A stretch of DNA of 53,607 bases. Source: CAYJII01 sp964370225 (GTDB lineage: Bacteria; Bacillota; Clostridia; Oscillospirales; Ruminococcaceae). The DNA lies in NCBI GenBank assembly GCA_964370225.1, contig CAYJII010000014.1:1-53607 (forward strand). The letters run 5' to 3'. Below are positions 32,814 through 41,107 of this stretch, piece after piece (positions within the stretch are counted from its first letter, which is position 1; each line of letters begins with the position of its first letter). The position numbers and the translations under genes are program-made. The notes under the pieces are model-generated. The model saw nothing but the letters and a program-made list of their open reading frames with translations, did not search any database and had not been told where the DNA came from.

Positions 32814-34190
32814 ATGGAAATTGTACGTTTGCAAAACATATGTCTAAAAAACTTTAAAAATGTTGAGTATGGCAATATCCCTTTTGACGGGTTTGTTAAA
32901 AAGAATTATTTTGACTACGACTGCGAAATCATCGGGATTTATGGGCAAAATGGCTCTGGCAAAACCGCTGTTATAAATGCGTTAACACTGCTAAAAAACT
33001 GCATAAATGCAAAAAATCTTTCGCATAGTTACGCCGATTTTATCGCTGCAAATAGTGATAGCTCCGATTTAACCTTTACATTTTATTGCGAGATTGACTC
33101 AAATAAATTTTTGCTTGATTACCAGATTAAACTAAAAAAGGGTAGCAAGAAAAATTTAGTTCTAGCAAAAGAATCTATAAGTTACAAAAAATTAAACGAA
33201 GGCAAATGGAGCGCTAAAACAAAACTTATCGACTATGATATCGAGCATGAAAACCAAATTATCAAACCTCAGAAAATTTACTCAGCACTGTTGAATGCTA
33301 GTAAAAACAATCTAGTAGACTTGGCTGTGAGCAAAAAATTATCTCAAGAAAAGTCGACGACTTATGTGTTTTTTGCCGATACCTTAAATATTTTTTCAAG
33401 CAGTCTCAGCAAAAATAGCGATTTAAATCTTATTTTATCTTCGCTGAAAAGATACGCAAAAAACAATTTGGTAGTTATCACAAACGAAAGCATTAATGTT
33501 ATAAATGCGATGCAAACGAGCAATACGACGCAAAAAGAATCAAAACTCCTCTTTGGTGAATATAATATTGATATCACTAAACCCAGTATAATGGAGGAAA
33601 AAATCTTCACTGACACGATATTGCCTACCCTTGACAGGCTTAATATAGTCTTGACCACAATTATCCCAGGCATGACTATTAAGGCAGAGCAATATGGCAA
33701 ACAGCTATTGGAAAATACGTCGTTTGGGGTTCGGTTCGAGCTTGTATCAGTGCGTGATGAAGTGAAAATCCCACTGCGTTATGAGTCCGAGGGGATTAAA
33801 AAAATCATCTCCATACTTAATGCTGTTATTTCGGTATATAATAATTATTCGTACTGCTTAGTTATCGACGAATTAGATGCAGGCTTTTTTGAGTATCTCC
33901 TCGGTGAGCTACTCATCACTTTGCAAGATAGTGGCAAAGGTCAGCTTATCTTCACTTCACATAATTTGCGAGCACTAGAAATGCTTAGGGACAACTCGCT
34001 TATCTTCACTACCACCAATCCAAAACGCAGGTATATCCGCTTTTTTGGCAAAAACAACGCAAACTTGCGCAATTTGTATTTACGTAGCGTTGAGCTTGGC
34101 GGACAAAGTGAAAATATGTATATGCAGACTGATAGTTTCGAGATAGGTTACGCTTTGAAAAAGGCTTCGCGAGGTAGTGCTGATGACTAA
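32814..34190 (+). CDS. ABC/SMC-type AAA ATPase, possible defence component
   Basis: The 458-residue protein has Walker A GQNGSGKT (44-51), a signature-like region RYESEGIKKI, Walker B CLVIDELDAG with Asp352-Glu353 and the H-loop FTSHN with His383. This is the AAA_15/AAA_21 (OLD/RloA/AriA-like) plan, with a helical insertion in the middle. Such ATPases often work with a nuclease partner in phage defence. The next gene overlaps its end by 8 nt and encodes a TOPRIM-like protein, supporting a two-subunit complex. A GIY-YIG gene lies 4 nt upstream. It resembles PARIS or OLD-type systems in layout only; I cannot assign it to a named system. Confidence 0.85.
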   Translation: MEIVRLQNICLKNFKNVEYGNIPFDGFVKKNYFDYDCEIIGIYGQNGSGKTAVINALTLLKNCINAKNLSHSYADFIAANSDSSDLTFTFYCEIDSNKFLLDYQIKLKKGSKKNLVLAKESISYKKLNEGKWSAKTKLIDYDIEHENQIIKPQKIYSALLNASKNNLVDLAVSKKLSQEKSTTYVFFADTLNIFSSSLSKNSDLNLILSSLKRYAKNNLVVITNESINVINAMQTSNTTQKESKLLFGEYNIDITKPSIMEEKIFTDTILPTLDRLNIVLTTIIPGMTIKAEQYGKQLLENTSFGVRFELVSVRDEVKIPLRYESEGIKKIISILNAVISVYNNYSYCLVIDELDAGFFEYLLGELLITLQDSGKGQLIFTSHNLRALEMLRDNSLIFTTTNPKRRYIRFFGKNNANLRNLYLRSVELGGQSENMYMQTDSFEIGYALKKASRGSADD

Positions 34191-34881
34191 GAAAATTATA
34201 CTTTTTATCGTAGAAGGCATAACAGATAAGCGCTCACTTGGGTTGATACTCTCTCGAATATTCAAGGCGCAAAATGTTCGCTTTCACATAGTAGGCACTG
34301 ACATCTCCACACAGTACACAACTGACGCAACTGGAGTGGTAAAAAAAATCAACGCACAAATAAGCAAATTCCAAAATAACATTTACAAGGATTCCGACAT
34401 TTTAAAGGTGATACATCTAATCGACACCGACGGTGCATTTATCCCCGAAGAAAAAGTTATTTATGGTAAGGTTCATAAAATTGCGTATAAGAAAGACTGC
34501 ATTTTGACAAAGCATGTTGATGCTGTGGTGGGACGCAATAAGGTTAAATCTCAAAATGTAAAAGTCCTAAGCTCACTCAAATTTGTTAAGCGCAAAATCC
34601 CCTACTCAATTTACTACTTTTCGTGTAATCTCGAGCATGTTCTGCATAACAAAAACGATGTGCCCGATGACCAAAAGCGTAAGTACGCAGAATTTTTCCA
34701 AGACAAATACATCGACAACGAAGATGCTTTCGTCAAGTTTTTGTGTAGCAATAACTTTTCGGTAAACGACAGCTATGAAAAATCATGGGAGTTCATCCAA
34801 ACAGGTTGCAATTCACTAAATCGCCATTCTAACTTTTGCCTTGAATTTAAAAATAATGCACACAAACGTATCAAGGCATAA
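34183..34881 (+). CDS. TOPRIM-like protein, partner of the upstream ATPase
   Basis: ATG 34183 is 7 nt after GAGGT and overlaps the ATPase stop, giving 232 residues. The N-terminus ILFIVEGITDKRSL has a Glu11 in a V-E-G-x-T-D motif, and HLIDTDGAF provides Asp81-x-Asp83, the two TOPRIM metal motifs. A third region FYFSCNLEHVL is Glu-containing. TOPRIM nucleases linked to ABC-type ATPases include OLD proteins and AriB of PARIS. The family was not recognised by name (DUF4435 or RloB are neighbours in pattern). A nuclease role is inferred from the motifs. The transcript ends before hprK, which has its own promoter. Confidence 0.7.
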   Translation: MTKKIILFIVEGITDKRSLGLILSRIFKAQNVRFHIVGTDISTQYTTDATGVVKKINAQISKFQNNIYKDSDILKVIHLIDTDGAFIPEEKVIYGKVHKIAYKKDCILTKHVDAVVGRNKVKSQNVKVLSSLKFVKRKIPYSIYYFSCNLEHVLHNKNDVPDDQKRKYAEFFQDKYIDNEDAFVKFLCSNNFSVNDSYEKSWEFIQTGCNSLNRHSNFCLEFKNNAHKRIKA

Positions 34882-34890
34882 AAATTTCAC

Positions 34891-34919
34891 TTGTACTATT
34901 AGCACTTTTTATGTATAAT
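34891..34919 (+). promoter_or_regulatory. Promoter of hprK
   Basis: TTGTAC, 17-bp spacer, TATAAT. Confidence 0.6.
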
Positions 34920-34965
34920 AATATCAAGATATGTTTTTTTACATATATTTTTAGGAGATGATGAA

Positions 34966-35922
34966 ATGAACAATACATTTACTGTACCATTAAGTAAAAT
35001 TATCAGTGAATTTAAACTAGAGAAAATATATTTACCGGAAGATAAGGAAAATGTGTTAATCACAAGCGCCGACGTAAACCGCCCCGGCCTAAATTTAACT
35101 GGATTTTTCCATTATTTTGATTCCTCGCGAATGCAAGTTTTAGGCAGAATGGAACATGCATATTTAGAAGCACTTGATGACGTAGAGCGCAGCAAGAGCA
35201 TTCAAGCGATGTTTTCACAAAGATTCCCTTGCCTAGTAGTAACTAGAGGTATCGAAGTTTATGAGGAAATTATTGAATCTGCTATAAAAAATGGCATTGT
35301 TATTTTACGTACAAACGAGTCTACTTCGAGTTTCATGTCAGGACTTATAACTTACCTTAATGTTGAGTTAGCGCCAAGAATTACAAGACATGGTGTATTA
35401 ATCGAAATTTACGGTGAGGGCGTCTTGCTCTTGGGTGACAGCGGTATCGGTAAAAGCGAAACAGCTATTGAGCTTGTAAAGCGTGGACATAGACTTGTTG
35501 CAGATGACGCAGTTGAAATACGCAAAGTTTCAAACAGAAGCTTAGTTGGAACATCACCTGAAAATATTCGTCACTTCATGGAAATTAGAGGTATCGGCAT
35601 GATTAATGTGCGCAGACTCTACGGAATGGGGTCGGTAAAAGTTACCGAGAAAATTGACATGATAGTGAAAATTGAAAATTGGGATTCCGAAAAGGAATAT
35701 AATCGCATGGGAATTGATGATGAATATGCTACTATTTTGGGCATAAAAGTGCCATCGCATACTATCCCGATTAAACCGGGGAGAAATCTTGCAATAATCT
35801 TGGAAGTTGCTGCGATGAATAATCGCCAAAAGAAAATGGGTTATAACGCTACTCACGAGTTAATGGAAAATATCGGTATGCCTTTAGAAGAGGGCAACAC
35901 AATAAACTGGGATATTTTTTAA
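34966..35922 (+). CDS. hprK: HPr kinase/phosphorylase
   Basis: The 318-residue protein is full length for HprK. The N-terminal domain (1-130) is followed by the kinase domain with Walker A GDSGIGKSETA (about 162), the catalytic region HRLVADDAVEI and the family signature EIRGIGMINVRRLYG. A C-terminal helix with NRQKKMGYNATHELMENI completes it. The enzyme phosphorylates and dephosphorylates Ser46 of HPr and thereby sets carbon catabolite control with CcpA. Neither ptsH nor lgt, frequent partners, is adjacent. GGAG precedes the ATG and a bidirectional terminator follows. Confidence 0.95.
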   Translation: MNNTFTVPLSKIISEFKLEKIYLPEDKENVLITSADVNRPGLNLTGFFHYFDSSRMQVLGRMEHAYLEALDDVERSKSIQAMFSQRFPCLVVTRGIEVYEEIIESAIKNGIVILRTNESTSSFMSGLITYLNVELAPRITRHGVLIEIYGEGVLLLGDSGIGKSETAIELVKRGHRLVADDAVEIRKVSNRSLVGTSPENIRHFMEIRGIGMINVRRLYGMGSVKVTEKIDMIVKIENWDSEKEYNRMGIDDEYATILGIKVPSHTIPIKPGRNLAIILEVAAMNNRQKKMGYNATHELMENIGMPLEEGNTINWDIF

Positions 35923-35943
35923 TGTTCTTATATATTTGCATAA

Positions 35944-35974
35944 AAAAATCGATGTGAAGTTCACATCGATTTTT
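35944..35974. terminator. Bidirectional terminator between hprK and pyrE
   Basis: Arms 35944-35958 and 35960-35974 are perfect complements (core ATCGATGTGAA) flanked by A and T runs. Confidence 0.85.
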
Positions 35975-35984
35975 ATCGTATAAA

Positions 35985-36650
35985 TTATACTCCTACGCAA
36001 TATTTTTGCATGTACTCATCCATGCTAACTAGCAAAGATTCATACTCGCTTTTTTCGCTCAAATAATCTCGGATATCACGTACTGTTACGATAGCGTGCA
36101 CAGAAATCCCGAACTCTTCGCTCACTTCGTCTATTGCAGTTTTCATCGGAGTAGTTCCAACTTCACAGCGGTTAACCGAGATGAACATATGCTCAACTTT
36201 AGTGTTAGCAACCCCTTTTAATATTGGCATTACTTCCCTAATCGCTGTTCCAGCTGTGATAACATCCTCTATAATTATTACTTTGTCACCATCTTGTGGT
36301 TTGTATCCAATAATGCTTCCGCCTTCACCATGGTCTTTTTCTTCTTTGCGGTTAAACAAAAATGGTTTATTTATATCAAATTTATTATAAAGAGCAGCCG
36401 AAGCAGTTGTCGCTAGTGGAATGCCCTTGTAAGCTGGGCCAAAGATGCAGTCGAAGTCTGCATTAATTGTCTCTTTTATTAAAGCAGCGTAGTACTCACC
36501 CAGTTTTGCGATTTGCTCGCCCGTTTTGTAATTCCCTGTGTTTACGAAATATGGAGTTTTTCTTCCGCTTTTTGTTGTAAAATCTCCAAATCTAAGCACG
36601 TCTGCGCTCATCATAAATTCTATAAATTCTTTTTTTGCTTGTGAAATCAT
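35985..36650 (-). CDS. pyrE: Orotate phosphoribosyltransferase
   Basis: The protein of about 221 residues has the PRPP-binding motif VIIIEDVITAGTAIRE, the FTTKSGRKTPYFVNTG substrate loop and FGPAYKGIPLA. It converts orotate plus PRPP to orotidine 5-monophosphate in pyrimidine synthesis. Two ATGs are possible: AAGGAG is 3 nt from the one at 36656 and 9 nt from that at 36650, and I prefer the latter. It stands alone without other pyr genes, and I see no PyrR-type leader in the short 5' region. Confidence 0.95.
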   Translation of the reverse strand: MISQAKKEFIEFMMSADVLRFGDFTTKSGRKTPYFVNTGNYKTGEQIAKLGEYYAALIKETINADFDCIFGPAYKGIPLATTASAALYNKFDINKPFLFNRKEEKDHGEGGSIIGYKPQDGDKVIIIEDVITAGTAIREVMPILKGVANTKVEHMFISVNRCEVGTTPMKTAIDEVSEEFGISVHAIVTVRDIRDYLSEKSEYESLLVSMDEYMQKYCVGV

Positions 36651-36699
36651 AATCATTATCTCCTTAGTTTTATTCGTGAAATATAATTTTCTTTTAAAA

Positions 36700-36728
36700 A
36701 TTATAACATAGATTATGCTTTAAATCAA
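36700..36728 (-). promoter_or_regulatory. Promoter of pyrE
   Basis: Minus-strand TTGATT, 17-bp spacer, TATAAT, leader about 43 nt. Confidence 0.6.
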
Positions 36729-36740
36729 TCGCTATATTAT

Positions 36741-36780
36741 AAAAACGCTACAAATGATATTAACCATTCGTAGCGTTTTT
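36741..36780 (-). terminator. Terminator of the zinc operon
   Basis: Arms 36741-36756 and 36765-36780 pair over 16 bp with one G-U and run into T on the minus strand. Confidence 0.75.
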
Positions 36781-36811
36781 GCGTTTTATACTCAATGTAT
36801 ATAAATGTGAT

Positions 36812-37660
36812 TTATTTTGCGCCTTTCATCTTTGCAATTATGCAAAAAGCGATGAAAACAATAATATTAGCAGTAACTATAGTGCTTCCAACAGGGGTTG
36901 AGTATATAATCGAAATTATTATGCCGAAAAATGCACAAAATACCGATATTATTACTGAGCTTATTATTACAGACTTAAAGTTTTTTAGTATTCGCATCGA
37001 CGATAAAGCTGGGAATACTACTAGCGCACTTATTAAAAGTGAGCCAACTAAATTCATCGCAACCACTATTACCGCTGCAATCGTCAGTGCAATTAGCAAA
37101 TTATAAGCAGATGCATTTATCCCTGTTGCTCTTGCAAAATCTTCATCGAATGTTACTGAGAAAATCTTGTGATAAAACAAGAAAAATATCGCTATAACAA
37201 AGATTGAGAGCACCACACACGTGATTACATCAGCCTCAGTCAACGTCAATATTGAAGTCGAACCAAATAAGGTCGTGTGAACATCTCCTATTAAATTGGT
37301 CGAAGCAGAAAAAATATTTATAAGCAAATATCCCACTGCGAGCGACCCCACTGACATCATCGCAATTGTAGCATCGCCGTTAATTTTGGAATTATTTCCA
37401 ATCTTTAGTAAAAATACAGCGCTTATCGCAGTGACTGGAAAAACTAAAATATATTGGTTAGATAAATTCATTACAGATGCTATCGCTATTCCACCAAAAG
37501 CAATGTGTGATAGCCCATCCCCAATATACGATAATCGCTTTAATACAAGTGTAGCCCCAAGTAGCGAGGAACACAGCGCCACTAATACCCCGACAATTAT
37601 CGCATATATCACAAATGGGTAGGATAAATATTCGATTAACGTGTTAATAACCTCAGGCAT
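36812..37660 (-). CDS. znuB: Zinc ABC transporter permease
   Basis: The 282-residue protein has about eight hydrophobic segments and the ABC-3 family motifs LVALCSSLLGATLVLKRLSY and GDGLSHIAFGGIA near residues 47-59, typical of ZnuB/AdcB/MntB permeases. It forms the membrane channel for metal import. Its ATG overlaps the stop of znuC by 8 nt, so the two are translationally coupled. The presence of zur and a His-rich binding protein points to zinc rather than manganese. It is the last gene of the operon. Confidence 0.92.
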   Translation of the reverse strand: MPEVINTLIEYLSYPFVIYAIIVGVLVALCSSLLGATLVLKRLSYIGDGLSHIAFGGIAIASVMNLSNQYILVFPVTAISAVFLLKIGNNSKINGDATIAMMSVGSLAVGYLLINIFSASTNLIGDVHTTLFGSTSILTLTEADVITCVVLSIFVIAIFFLFYHKIFSVTFDEDFARATGINASAYNLLIALTIAAVIVVAMNLVGSLLISALVVFPALSSMRILKNFKSVIISSVIISVFCAFFGIIISIIYSTPVGSTIVTANIIVFIAFCIIAKMKGAK

Positions 37661-38327
37661 TATCTCTCTCCTCGTATGCTTTTTTTGTCAAGCACTCAAC
37701 ATCGCAACCATTTAAACAAATAATGTTATCTGCATCAGAAATCATTTCTTGCAAATCATGTGTTATCATAATAATTGTAGTGCCTTCGTCGTTTAAATGC
37801 TTTATCATGCGATAAAATTCGGTTGTTGTCCCCATGTCCAGTCCTGCTGTAGGCTCATCCAGTAGCAAAACTTTGTTAGTCGCACAAAGCGCTCTTGCTA
37901 AGAGCACTCTTTTTTGTTGTCCGCCTGATAGCTCGCTGTAGCTTCTTTTTTCTAGATTTTCTATCCCTAGTTTTTTCAATAAATCTTTTGCTAGTTTTTT
38001 CTCAGATTTATTGTAAAAAGGACGAAACCCCACTTTATTTAAGCAACCAGAAAGTACAATTTCATAAACGGATGCTGGAAAATCTTTTTGTACCTGTGTC
38101 TGCTGTGGCAAATACCCGATACTCGATTTTTCTGCACCATTTCCGATTTTAACACTTCCGCTTATAGGTGGCAATAGTCCCAGTATCGTTTTAATAAACG
38201 TACTTTTCCCTACACCATTCTCCCCTATAACGCAGACATATGAGCCGCTTTGTATTGACAGATTAATATCGCTGTGTAATGGGATATTATTGTATCCGAA
38301 CGATAGACCTTGGCATACAATTTCCAT
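37653..38327 (-). CDS. znuC: Zinc ABC transporter ATPase
   Basis: The 224-residue ABC ATPase has Walker A GENGVGKST (about 36-44), Q-loop YLPQQTQ, signature ELSGGQQKRVLLARAL, Walker B KVLLLDEPTAGLD and H-loop MITHD. Best fit is the metal-uptake subgroup. It supplies the energy for the permease with which it overlaps. AGGAGG precedes the ATG and overlaps the end of znuA. Confidence 0.93.
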   Translation of the reverse strand: MEIVCQGLSFGYNNIPLHSDINLSIQSGSYVCVIGENGVGKSTFIKTILGLLPPISGSVKIGNGAEKSSIGYLPQQTQVQKDFPASVYEIVLSGCLNKVGFRPFYNKSEKKLAKDLLKKLGIENLEKRSYSELSGGQQKRVLLARALCATNKVLLLDEPTAGLDMGTTTEFYRMIKHLNDEGTTIIMITHDLQEMISDADNIICLNGCDVECLTKKAYEERDNA

Positions 38328-38336
38328 ATGCTCCTC

Positions 38337-39476
38337 CTATTCTGAAAGCACAGTAGTTAATGTGTTCAGATTTTCTTCCATGATAGAGTAGTATGTCACA
38401 CCACTATCTACATCCGCTCTAGAAACAGACTGCATTGAGTGTAGCTCCATAACTTCTGCTCCCTCTACTCCACTAGTTTGTGCTACTGTTGTCGCTAGTT
38501 GTTCTAGCCCATTATCGATTATCAGCAGTTTGCTTAGCGAAAGCTCGCTCGCTTTTTCCGCAAGAAATGCGATTGTCTCAAAGCTCGCCTCTGTTTCAGT
38601 GGAGCAACCTTGGAATGCGGCATAATATTTTATTCCATAGTCATTCATCATATATAAAAAAGGAAATCTATCTGGGAAAACTAATGTATCTCTAGTGAAA
38701 TTTTCCATTTCTGCTCTAAATTCCGCATCAAGCGTATCAAGTGTCGCTAGATAGTTTTCAAGATTTTCAGTGTATACAGCTTCATTTTCAGGATCTAGCG
38801 CTGAAACTTCTTCTGCGATTGTTTCGCATGCCATTTTAGCATTTGCAATAGATAGCCACACGTGCTCGTCCTCGTGTCCACTCAGCTCTTCTTCCGCATG
38901 GTCGTGTTCATCTTCCGCATGGTCGTGTTCTTCTTCCGCATGGTCATGTTCATCTTCCGCATGGTCGTGTTCTTCTTCCGCATGGTCATGGTCATCTTCC
39001 GCATGGTCATGGTCATCTTCCGCATGATCGTGTCCACCACCCTGCATTCCCTCGGTAGCTACTTCCATAAGAACATTGCCACCCAAGCTTTCCATGATGC
39101 TAAGTGAATTAACGCTATCGTCACCAGATTGCTCAAGTAGCTCAGTCACCCAACTTTGTGAAAGTCCACCATTGTAGATGAATAAATCGGATTTAGTTAT
39201 AGTAGAGATATCCTCCATACTTGGTTCATAGCTGTGTAGATCGACGCCTGTGTCCATCAACCAAGTCACGTCGAAATTATCATAATTTTCACCTAAAATT
39301 TCACGTAGCCAATCGTATTCATGGAACGAAGCTGCAACAATGCTTATTTTTTCGTCAGAATTAACACTGTCATCTCCCTGTTGTTGTTCTTCGCCAGAAT
39401 TCGTAGTTTGTGGGCTACACGCAGACAATATCATGCCAGCAGTGATTAGTAATGCTAATAAAATTTTCTTTTTCAA
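38337..39476 (-). CDS. znuA: Zinc-binding lipoprotein with His-rich heptad repeats
   Basis: TTG start 8 nt after AAGGAGAG. A signal sequence with lipobox LSAC (Cys20) anchors it outside the membrane. The cluster A-I metal-binding fold is visible: VDLHSYEPSM (His), EHVWLS (His), and LIIDNGLEQL/MELHSM later. Between the first and second His ligands lies a flexible loop with seven copies of a heptad HDHAE[D/E][D/E], the zinc-catching loop of ZnuA/AdcA proteins, here unusually regular. It captures zinc and passes it to ZnuB. It starts 26 nt after zur. Confidence 0.93.
   Translation of the reverse strand: MKKKILLALLITAGMILSACSPQTTNSGEEQQQGDDSVNSDEKISIVAASFHEYDWLREILGENYDNFDVTWLMDTGVDLHSYEPSMEDISTITKSDLFIYNGGLSQSWVTELLEQSGDDSVNSLSIMESLGGNVLMEVATEGMQGGGHDHAEDDHDHAEDDHDHAEEEHDHAEDEHDHAEEEHDHAEDEHDHAEEELSGHEDEHVWLSIANAKMACETIAEEVSALDPENEAVYTENLENYLATLDTLDAEFRAEMENFTRDTLVFPDRFPFLYMMNDYGIKYYAAFQGCSTETEASFETIAFLAEKASELSLSKLLIIDNGLEQLATTVAQTSGVEGAEVMELHSMQSVSRADVDSGVTYYSIMEENLNTLTTVLSE
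38886..39032 (-). repeat. Seven tandem 21-bp repeats inside znuA
   Basis: Seven in-frame 21-bp units each encode HDHAE plus two acidic residues. DNA copies differ at only a few positions, so the array is recent or kept similar, and length variation between strains is likely. Confidence 0.9.
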
Positions 39477-39502
39477 TTCGCTCTCTCCTTAAATTTTCAC
39501 TC

Positions 39503-39898
39503 TTACTTTTGCGAACAATTTGCACATTGTCCGTATAAAAAAGCTGATGTATCATTGATTGTGAAACCATTTTCATCTTTCGCTAAATTAAGCACCATGT
39601 GCGAAATATGCCTGTTTAGATGAAAAGTCGACTCACAGACCTGACATTTTAAGTGGATGATTCCTACACAGTTGTGCAAATCATTGTACTGGTATAATGA
39701 TCCGTTGCGATTTTTCTCTCTCAGTTTAGTGATAAACCCTTCGTTTTCCATTTCGCTCAAATTGCGGTATATCGCACTTTTGCTTATACCATGCTCTGCT
39801 AATTCCACAAATATTTCTTGTGCGGAAACAGAGCGATGATTATTATTTTCAAAAAAATCAACTAATATTTTGCGTTGTTCTGTTTTGTACTTGCTCAT
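39503..39898 (-). CDS. zur: Fur-family regulator, probably Zur
   Basis: I use ATG 39898 (GGGGATAA upstream); an ATG at 39922 lacks a ribosome site. The 131-residue protein has the winged helix VSAQEIFVELAEHGISKSAIYRNLSEME in its first 65 residues, then a metal-binding dimerisation domain with CQVC and a C-terminal CANC, the structural Cys4 zinc site, and His residues in HLNRHISHMV. Zinc specificity is inferred from its position as first gene of the znu operon. With zinc it should repress by binding TTGCGA-N5-TCGCAA in its own promoter. Confidence 0.9.
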   Translation of the reverse strand: MSKYKTEQRKILVDFFENNNHRSVSAQEIFVELAEHGISKSAIYRNLSEMENEGFITKLREKNRNGSLYQYNDLHNCVGIIHLKCQVCESTFHLNRHISHMVLNLAKDENGFTINDTSAFLYGQCANCSQK

Positions 39899-39961
39899 AA
39901 TTATCCCCGTTTCACAACTCATATATTCATCTTATAAACTAATGTGATTTGATTAACAAAA

Positions 39962-39990
39962 ATTATAATTTGCGACTGGTTCGCAATTTA
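39962..39990 (-). promoter_or_regulatory. Promoter of the zur-znuACB operon
   Basis: Minus-strand TATAAT (39962-39967) with a poor -35 (TAAATT) 17 bp away. The spacer is occupied by an inverted repeat. Confidence 0.5.
39970..39986. promoter_or_regulatory. Candidate Zur operator
   Basis: TTGCGA-CTGGT-TCGCAA, perfect 6-bp arms, one further arm pair almost matching, placed exactly between -35 and -10 of the zinc operon so that binding would exclude RNA polymerase. Confidence 0.6.
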
Positions 39991-40052
39991 CTTTATCACA
40001 TTTATTACTCGTTGTCAATGGAAAAATGGCAATTTTTTACTTATTTCACAAA

Positions 40053-40091
40053 AAGTTAGTTAAAACTAACTTGGCTATAGCAAAATAGCCA
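40053..40091. promoter_or_regulatory. Two adjacent inverted repeats upstream of the esterase promoter
   Basis: AAGTTAGTT-AA-AACTAACTT (40053-40072, perfect) abuts TGGCTAT-N6-ATAGCCA (40072-40091, perfect). They lie 20 bp before the -35 box at 40112, in the gap between zur and the esterase gene. Possible operators. Confidence 0.4.
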
Positions 40092-40111
40092 GTATTTCTT
40101 TCGCATCTTTC

Positions 40112-40140
40112 TTGACAAGTGGTAACCATGTCGATATAAT
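40112..40140 (+). promoter_or_regulatory. Promoter of the esterase gene
   Basis: TTGACA, exactly 17 bp, TATAAT: consensus. Confidence 0.75.
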
Positions 40141-40195
40141 TAAAATTAACAATCAATATTAAAACACACTCTAAATTTATCAGGAGGGGTTAATT

Positions 40196-41023
40196 ATGGC
40201 ATATATTCAAGCAGAAATTCGCTCAGAGCTTTTAGCTCAAAACATGTCAGTAAGCTTATTTTTCCCAAACGACGCTGACCCTACAAAATCATGTGAGCCT
40301 AAGGCGGTTATCTACTTGCTACATGGAATGACAGGCAACAGCCAGTGCTGGTTTAGCTTAACTTCAGCTCAAAGATACGCTTCGGATAACTCGATTATTT
40401 TGGTAGCGCCACAAGCTCACAATAGCTTTTATGCTGATATGGCAACTGGCGAAAAATACTTTACATACATAACCGAGGAACTCCCTGCTATGCTAAAAAG
40501 CATATTTAACATCCCAACAGAAAGAGAAAAAACTTTTGTTGCGGGGTTTTCAATGGGTGGTTATGGTGCTATGCTAGTCGGTCTATCACGTCCCGATTTG
40601 TACGCTGGTTGCGCTACTTTTAGTGGAGCAGTTGGAGTAGCTACCATGAATAGGGAAATTGATGCAAATGACCCATTCATTAAGCGTTATATGGTACCAA
40701 TTTTAGGCGCAGACCTTGTTATGCGCGAGGAGCTAGACTTGACTTTATTAGCGCAAAAAGTTGCAGCTTTGCCAGCAGATGAGCGCCCAAAAATTCTTAG
40801 TACATGTGGATTTGAGGACTTTTTGTACGAGGGTAACGTGATGTTTAAAACTTTTATGCAAGCACTGCCTTTAGAGTTTAAATATATGGAATGGACCGGA
40901 GACCACGAGTGGGGATTTTGGGATAAAAGCTTAGTTTATGCGATTGACTATTTCCTTGATAACGGCTACGCTGAAAAAATTCATCAAGCATGGGCACATA
41001 CTCCAAAGATTGAGTCAAACTAA
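40196..41023 (+). CDS. Alpha/beta-hydrolase, esterase D / tributyrin esterase type
   Basis: The 275-residue cytoplasmic protein has the oxyanion segment YLLHGMTGN, nucleophile elbow AGFSMGGYGA and the late Asp/His pair CGFEDFLYEG and TGDHEWGFW of the esterase D (S-formylglutathione hydrolase-like) group. Lachnospiral and lactic acid bacterial relatives hydrolyse short-chain acyl esters, including acetylated sugars. Best guess is a short-chain carboxylesterase. GGAGGGG precedes the ATG. Monocistronic with a strong promoter. Confidence 0.88.
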   Translation: MAYIQAEIRSELLAQNMSVSLFFPNDADPTKSCEPKAVIYLLHGMTGNSQCWFSLTSAQRYASDNSIILVAPQAHNSFYADMATGEKYFTYITEELPAMLKSIFNIPTEREKTFVAGFSMGGYGAMLVGLSRPDLYAGCATFSGAVGVATMNREIDANDPFIKRYMVPILGADLVMREELDLTLLAQKVAALPADERPKILSTCGFEDFLYEGNVMFKTFMQALPLEFKYMEWTGDHEWGFWDKSLVYAIDYFLDNGYAEKIHQAWAHTPKIESN

Positions 41024-41060
41024 GTTTTTCTGCATAAAAACTTAAAATTTATCAACAAAA

Positions 41061-41095
41061 AAGGTTGCGAAAAGTTTAAAACTTTTCGCAACCTT
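41061..41095 (-). terminator. Terminator of typA
   Basis: A perfect 16-bp stem AAGGTTGCGAAAAGTT with 3-nt loop, followed on the minus strand by TTTTTTG. Confidence 0.85.
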
Positions 41096-41107
41096 AAATA
41101 TTTTATA

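Noticed and set aside
32814..34881. Firm assignment as a PARIS or OLD defence system
   Set aside because: Layout and motifs are similar, but the TOPRIM-like protein could not be matched to AriB or OLD by reading alone.
38886..39032. CRISPR-like direct repeats
   Set aside because: The 21-bp units are contiguous without spacers and lie in frame inside znuA.
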